From assembly GCF_019112545.1 (NCBI RefSeq), contig NW_025064905.1:124784-188783 (forward strand): a stretch of DNA of 64,000 nucleotides, in the 5' to 3' direction. The notes below the pieces were generated by a model that searched no databases, was not told where the DNA came from, and saw only the letters and a program-made list of their open reading frames with translations. The position numbers were made by a program, and so were the translations under genes. The stretch is from Guyanagaster necrorhizus (Eukaryota > Basidiomycota > Agaricomycetes > Agaricales > Physalacriaceae). The stretch's first letter is position 1. Each line of letters opens with the position of its first letter. This document shows, piece by piece, positions 58,379 through 64,000 of the stretch.

Positions 58379-60144
58379 TTATACATATCCCTCAATAACC
58401 TTTTTGACCAACTCAACATCTGGTCTCTCGACGTCAATAACACGACGGTCTTTTTGCAGTAAACCCTTGAACTCCTCAGGCATGACATCCCGATTAAAGT
58501 CGAACTGGGAGGAACCCTGTAAAGCCTGCGACACCGCTTCTGAGAACTTGGCAGGATGGGCAGTAGACAGGATGATTTGGACGGTAGAAAGCGAGCTGTA
58601 GAAGATATCAGAGATGAATAAATGGGAACATCGGTTCACCGTACTTATAGTTCGCCATCCTTGCAGCTGCGGTCAACCCGACAGCGGTATGAGGGTCCAC
58701 AACATATGAAGGCGATCCCAAGAACTGAGACTTGATCGTCTCTAGTGTCTGTAATAGTAACAGTGAGTACAGGCGGACGAGATTAAAGGGAAGAAGTATA
58801 CCTGTTCGTCACTGACCCGTTCGGCACAGAAGTCTCTCCTTGCAAACTCCAAAACCGTCACGGGCACCTCTACCTTACCATCCTTCTTCATCTTCAACAT
58901 CCATCCATCGACGATATCTCCGGCTTTTGCCCTTCTCACGTTGACATCAGAAGCATCTTCCACAGTTTCGAAGGCCAGGTACCACAACAACCTCTCAAAG
59001 TTGCTCGAAATGAGAATATCCATCGCAGGGCTGAGCGTCTCCTTGACCCCACTAGCGTCCTGAGTTCCCTGCTTGCCGTCTGACACTGGCAATTCCGGTG
59101 ATGAATCCACCTTTTCGTACCGTCCGGTTTTCCAAAACCGTGCCAATATATCATTAGCGTTGGTTGCGACACCCAGATGGGCCGACATGGGAAGCCCCAT
59201 GCGCTTCGCGTAGTACCCCGCGAGGATATCACCAAAGTTCCCTGTTGGGACAACGAACTGCACCTCACTCTGTATCTCCTTGCGCAAATGGAAGTATGCG
59301 AGGAAGTAGTAGACTGTCTGTGCGAGGATCCGGGCCCAGTTGATGGAGTTGACGGCGCCGAGGTGATGGGTAGCATTGAATTGGATGTCGGAGAAGAGGG
59401 ATTTAACGATATCCTGGCAATCGTCAAATGTCCCTTTGACGGCTAGATTGTGTACGTTGGCATCGGTGACGGTCGTCATCTGAGCCTCCTGGATGGGCGA
59501 GACTCGTCCTTTAGGATGTAGAATGAATATCGAAATATTAGCTTTATTTCGTAGACCGTAAATCGCTGCGCTGGGGAGGAAATCAGTATCTTGGCTTGCT
59601 ACAAGCGAATCACGTCGTACCTCCCCGTATCCCCACTTGTCGCACCTACCACAGTCAATTTATCGGTTCCGCCATCCATACGCCTAGCATTCCTCCTCTT
59701 TAAGAAAAATTCAAACAGGTTCCCAAGTAACTGCAACGCAACATCCTTGAATGCCCATGTCGGCCCATGCCACAGCTCCAACACATACTTCTTCTCGCCC
59801 AGTTTCCTCAACGGAGTCACATAGGGGTGCCTGAACCCAGCGTACGACTTTGCAACGAGATCCCGAAGTTCCAACTCGGAGATCTCTTCACGAGAGATGT
59901 AGAGCGACAGTATGGCAACAGAGAGGTCCACGAATGAGTAATCCTTCCATTCCGTTTCCCAGTTTGAGGGAAGTGAGGGAATTTCGACCGGGATGTAGAG
60001 GCCACCGTTCGGAGCGAGCCCAGTAAGGACAGTCTAATAGGAACAAAGGTAAGAGAAAATATAAAAGAGCGACGGTGACGATATCCGACTGACCTCTTCA
60101 AAGGACAGCTCCTGGTCGCCTCCTCGGGTGGAAAAGTACTTCAT
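58379..60144 (-). CDS. THR4: Threonine synthase
   Basis: Five exons on the minus strand (60144-60094, 60033-59621, 59570-58802, 58748-58645, 58595-58379) close to 517 residues, the size of fungal THR4. It starts MKYFSTRGGDQELSFEE, the typical N-terminus with the substrate-binding RGG. It contains LWHGPTWAFKDVALQLLG with the pyridoxal-phosphate Lys in FKD, the GATSGDTGSAA phosphate loop, and PTGNFGDILAGYYAKRMG. The enzyme converts O-phosphohomoserine to threonine in the cytosol, the last step of threonine synthesis. The C-terminal part (SPSYVVDPHTAVGLTAA, IILSTAHPAKF) is complete. General amino-acid control would be expected, but no clear site was looked for successfully. Confidence 0.96.
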
Positions 60145-60387
60145 CGTTGGTGAAGAGATGCATTCTTGGGGCTTCGGCCGAAATAATTTTCTTCGAGTCA
60201 CTGACGCCATAGACTTCCAGGAAAAACATTGGCACAGCCGCGATCTATAGATCCATTTTTTAGTTCAGACGATTAGGCGTTTTATGCATGGAAAGTTGTG
60301 ATATTTGGACGACAAGAATTACCGGCATCGAATTATCTTAAGAGTTCGGAAAATGAACTAGTTGACACCATTGCTCCATCTATCATA

Positions 60388-62564
60388 CTACACTCCAAAT
60401 GTCCAGAAACTATTTATCACATCTTCCTCAACATCATCCGCTTCGCTAGTACCAAAGACCTTCGCCGCAGTCTTCTTTTGGTCTCCCAATTCCAAAGACA
60501 CTCCAAGCGCCGGCTCCTTTTTGATTTTCCGATTCGCCTCTGCATCGTAGAGCTTTGGAGATCAGTAATCATTGCCTGAGCCATCACACCTGCATCAACT
60601 TACTGTTCCGTATGTGTGGTCTAGGAAATCTTCCATGGAAAAGCCAGGCTTGGTAAATACCTCGGAGAAGACCTTCACCAGAGTCGAGACGCCAGAGTGG
60701 TAATGTGATTGGTGTGATTGGAGTTCCCAGAGAGAACTGGAGAGGGCATTTGTGCTCAATGGATTTGGCTCCGCAGGCAAAAAAGGATCTACGCAATAAT
60801 AAGTCAACTGAAATAGACGCAGGGGATAACGTTACCTTCCGACCCATCCATATCTGTCCGGTTAATCATGACCATCAACGCAGGATGACGCTTGAGGATG
60901 TTATAAGTGAAGGGTATTAGAATGATGACTCCAGCAGGAGGTGCAAAAAGAGACAGGCGTGCCAGACGTTTGATAAACGATGCTAGGAGTGTCGCAGGAA
61001 GATGTCTAGCACACATTAGCAAAAAAGAAGAATACTAAAGTAACCTTCAACGTACGTAGAACTAAGGAACAATTCTGTCATTCGGAAAAAACGAGCGCGA
61101 TATTTGAGATGGAGAAGATTGCGGTCTAGGAACGCGTAGAGACGTGTATAAAAGGAAGGGTAGTCACTTATAAATAATAAGCAATGATGGTAGACGAACA
61201 GAGAGAATCACCCACAGGTTATACTCCTTGATCAATACGAACAATGCATTCAACGCCAACAGGCCCACGGTACGACCTAGAACAGCCATGAGTATCAAGA
61301 TACCCTCGAATAGCCGTCAAACGAACCATAGTCTACGCATGCACCAATCCAGTCCATCACTAGCACAGGTCTCGTCAAATGGGGCATGATACCCCGATGC
61401 ATGATATTCAATACACGGGTCGCGACGGCTTTTGTTGCTGTTGTATCATTTGCAACAGACAAACGAGAAAGAAGCTCTAGCCAGGTCCTAGTAAAGACCG
61501 CACGATGTGAAGGGAGTGAATGAAGAGATTGATGTATGGTCAACGTATGCACACGCACGCCCGGCGTTTTGGCCTTACTGGTATCTTTTGCCGTCTTATC
61601 ATCGTCGAAAAACTTCCGCCAGTCGCCCTCAGGCGCGTCTCCGAGTGGTTCGTCGTCGCCGTCATCTTCACCCTCTCGCCTCTTCGCGACTTTTGGCTTT
61701 GGTGGCTGAGCGCCAAGTTCCGTTACCCACCAAGCATTCAGCTCCGAAGATTCGGTGGGGAATGTGGTGAGATCTTCGAGGATTCGCAGAAGGTTGATGA
61801 GGAGCTGTGGGTGCTCTCTAGACGATGTCGTAGTCAACAGTGTCCTAACGGTGAGTCAATAAGGTGAAATTTCAATGACGAGCAATGTTTACACACCCTG
61901 CTTCTCGTAAAAAAAACCATCGAATATCGTCATGCACGCTGAACCAAGTGTCATGAAAGACCTGTAGAACGTCGGCGTCGACGTGCGTGTCTGAAGCCGG
62001 CGAGAATTTGCGAGGAGACGAAGGGCATAACAAAAGTCCAGAAACAATTTTTCGGAAGTGAGAGATGTGGAATTGCGGTACTGAAGTACTCGAATACTTG
62101 GTGGCCGCGCTGGACAAATGCTTTTGCAGAGAGAAGAGAATTTGAAGAGCCGATACCTATGAGGACGGTCAGATAAATTTTGTGGTATAGAAGGAGCTAC
62201 GTACTCTCAAGGATTTTTCCTCGTCCTTCAGCAATCCCACGAGAAAATTGACATAGTTGTTCATTCGGTCCCAAAGCCAGGCTTTGACAGTCTTTGTGCT
62301 CTCATCACCAGAAACCGACAACTTCCCGTTACCTATCACAAGCACGAAGACTCGATACAGCGCATATATACCCTTCGAAACCTCCTGAGAATCCTTCCGT
62401 GAGCAAGTGAGATCCAGAAGGTCGGCTAATGGATTCAGAGTTCCATTGTTTGTGACTGCACGGGTAAGATGGTGCTCAGTATCCTGAATCGATTGCAGGA
62501 CCTTGGAATCATTGTTAAGTTTCCTTTTCTTGCTTGGGGGTGGTAGAGAATGGAGACCACACAT
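60388..62564 (-). CDS. NOC4: NOC4 nucleolar complex protein (CBF/Mak21 family)
   Basis: Eight exons on the minus strand (62564-62205, 62156-61897, 61844-61327, 61276-61216, 61166-61056, 61005-60836, 60788-60604, 60552-60388) give 609 residues. The N-terminus PPPSKKRKLNNDSKV and TLNPLADLLDLTCS, the centre REHPQLLINLLRILEDLTTF, and the CBF-type C-terminus (TVGLLALNALFVLIKEYNL, DYPSFYTRLYAFLDRNLL, AGVIILIPFTYNILKRHPAL, STNALSSSLWELQ) match NOC4. With Nop14 it acts in nucleolar assembly and export of the small ribosomal subunit. A longer start at 62720 would overlap the divergent TLD gene, so 62564 was chosen. Confidence 0.93.
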
Positions 62565-62670
62565 GATGGAGTATACTAAGACGGAGAAAAAATTGGCCAA
62601 TCCTTGAATGGCAAGTCGGACCGGCATCCGCTGAGTAATCCTGTCCTTCCAAGTTCCTACAGGCACGCTC
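62565..62670. promoter_or_regulatory. Compact bidirectional promoter, NOC4 / TLD gene
   Basis: Only 106 bp separate the two divergent ATG codons, so the core promoters must overlap or share leader sequence. Confidence 0.55.
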
Positions 62671-63753
62671 ATGTCCGTGGATCCTTCATCAAGACCGTCA
62701 TTGTCGCCGGTGTCGAACACGTCGTCTCGACACCGCCATCATTCACCTACGCGCTCGCCGACTCTTTCTGTGGCAATGCCGGCACCTCCCATAGCGTCCA
62801 CGTCCTCTGTCTCTTCTCCACCGCCTGCTGATGACTCCCAGTCCCGTCCGTCGCGCTGGATGAATTCTCTCCGTAGGATAGATTCCCTGTATCACCTTGC
62901 AGAGCCACCACATCATGAGCATCCACATCCCTCTGTGCCTGTGAATATCTCGCACAAGACCCCCTTCGCGCCGCATGGCAACGCATCAGAAGCATCGTCT
63001 GTCGTCTATATCCCACCCACAGGAGCACCAGGGTACGGTGGGGAAAGCTATGACTGTGGTACAGGAGTGGTTATCGAGAAAAAAGCTCTCTACATTGATT
63101 TGAAGGGAAGAAGGGAGGGAACTGTGAGTGTATTAGATGTGCACCTAGCCAACATGGTAAGTTTGCACCATTACTCTTGGCTCTACGTATATTTGCTAAG
63201 CAGGTGTAGGTTCGAGTTCATCTTCCCGCTCTCTCCCGCCTCCCTCGCTCATGGTCACTCCTCTACTCTCTGGACCAGCATGGCATATCACTCAACACCC
63301 TTTACACGCGATGTGAGCAGCTGAAGCCGTGTGGTGCGCTTGTTGTGTTCAAGGACGATGGAGATACCGTTTTTGGTGCGTTTGTAAGTGATGGGATACG
63401 ACAGAGCAGGGGAAAAGGACACTATGGAAGTGGCGAATCGTGTGTCCTTCCGTTTCCTTCTCTTCCCTTCTCACATATTCCTCTGTAGTTTTCTGTGGCG
63501 CTATTCTGGCAATGAACTGTCCGTCTTTAAATGGACAGGACGAAATGGTTATGTTGCATTGTGCGAGCCTGACTACATGAGCTTTGGGGGAGGGGATGGA
63601 GCGTATGGGTTATACATTGATGGGAATCTGTTGGAGGGTTCGTCGGCACCATGTCCGACATTTTCGAATGAGCCTTTGTGTTCTCCGGGGAATAGCGTAA
63701 GAGGGATGGTACCATTTGAGTGTGTGGGGGTGGAGGTGTGGAGGGTGGGCTGA
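62671..63753 (+). CDS. TLD-domain protein, OXR1-like
   Basis: Exons 62671-63156, 63210-63439 and 63489-63753 encode 326 residues. After about 130 disordered Ser/Pro-rich residues comes a complete TLD domain: VHLPALSRLPRSWSLLYSLD, GISLNTLYTRCE, CGALVVFKDDGDTVFGAF, HYGSGESFLWRY, YVALCEPDYMSFGGGDGAYG, LYIDGNLLEGSS and the closing FECVGVEVW. Such proteins (Oxr1 type) protect against oxidative stress in yeast and animals and bind the V-ATPase in known cases. The 5' part of the TLD is continuous across 63384, where a tempting GTAAGT was rejected because the frame reads a conserved GIRQS...GYGSGES-like stretch. No defect seen. Confidence 0.9.
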
Positions 63754-64000
63754 TTTCATCACCTTCATCACCTTTACTTGTACCATTATCATTGACATTC
63801 AGATTTCCTATCTCGCAACATGTAGATGGACACTATTGACCATACCTTTATCAAAATTTACCTGACTTTGTTTCAAAACGCAGGCTCCTACCGATATATG
63901 CCAATCCACTTAGTCGTCTGGCTTTATTTTTGTCCCTCGAAATGATTGACGATTTGAGTTATTATAAATGATTCCTTCTAATGAGATGACGGCGGAATTA
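63754..64000. other. Right-edge intergenic sequence
   Basis: 3' flank of the TLD gene; AT-rich, with nothing recognisable. Confidence 0.5.

Noticed and set aside
62565..62720. Longer NOC4 start at 62720
   Set aside because: It would overlap the divergent TLD gene, and the added residues do not resemble the NOC4 N-terminus.
63205..63230. tRNA T-arm-like GTTCGAGTTC
   Set aside because: It lies in a TLD coding exon and no cloverleaf forms around it. No tRNA or rRNA gene was found elsewhere in the window.
63384..63439. Intron starting at the GTAAGT at 63384 in the TLD gene
   Set aside because: Reading through gives SDGIRQ...HYGSGES, which is the expected TLD sequence, and the frame closes at the later junction.

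Overview
The window is nuclear DNA of a filamentous basidiomycete, most likely an agaricomycete. Nearly every gene is cut by introns of about 44-77 nt with GT...AG ends. Gene density is high on both strands. Several proteins belong to basidiomycete-typical families: DUF6593, fungal protoglobin, a Zrg17-like transporter and a giant PH/RS/coiled-coil protein. I rebuilt exon structures by eye and kept only junctions whose reading phase closes; summed exon lengths are whole codons in all 18 models. Names rest on recognising motifs, not on a search.

Layout. 1-10.6 kb: a giant gene, open at the left edge, of at least 3275 residues. It runs from the end of a PH domain through very long Ser/Pro-rich disorder and an RS-repeat region to a coiled-coil C-terminus. 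11.0-14.5 kb: an F-box protein (+) and an RSC7/Npl6-type chromatin-remodelling subunit (-). 15.35-20.66 kb: a complete Ty1/copia LTR retrotransposon on the - strand. It has identical LTRs, a TCATT target-site duplication, a primer-binding site resembling the initiator-Met tRNA anticodon region, and a polyprotein frame with five in-frame stops. A 270-N assembly gap sits in its left LTR. 21.2-24.8 kb: a secreted type-B carboxylesterase (-) divergent from a HotDog thioesterase (+). 26.2-36.2 kb: an unrecognised disordered protein, an AzgA-type purine permease with 18 exons, a DUF6593 protein and a mitochondrial Obg-type GTPase.

36.2-40.5 kb holds no convincing gene. 40.5-44.9 kb: a 1355-residue Zn2Cys6 transcription factor. 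45.2-49.8 kb: a protoglobin and a Zrg17-like cation diffusion facilitator, both (-). 50.1-51.2 kb: CTD-kinase subunit gamma. 52.1-55.5 kb: UTP14. 56.7-57.6 kb: a second copia-type LTR with its primer-binding site, beside a degenerate kinase fragment. 58.4-63.8 kb: threonine synthase (-), NOC4 (-) and a TLD-domain protein (+), the last two separated by a 106-bp divergent promoter.

Functionally this is an ordinary housekeeping arm. UTP14 and NOC4 belong to small-subunit rRNA processing, the Obg protein to the mitochondrial ribosome, CTK3 and RSC7 to transcription and chromatin, and THR4 to amino-acid synthesis. I see no biosynthetic cluster. The most unusual content is the giant PH/RS protein, the contradiction between a dead polyprotein and identical LTRs, and a duplicated hairpin module shared by two otherwise dissimilar LTRs.
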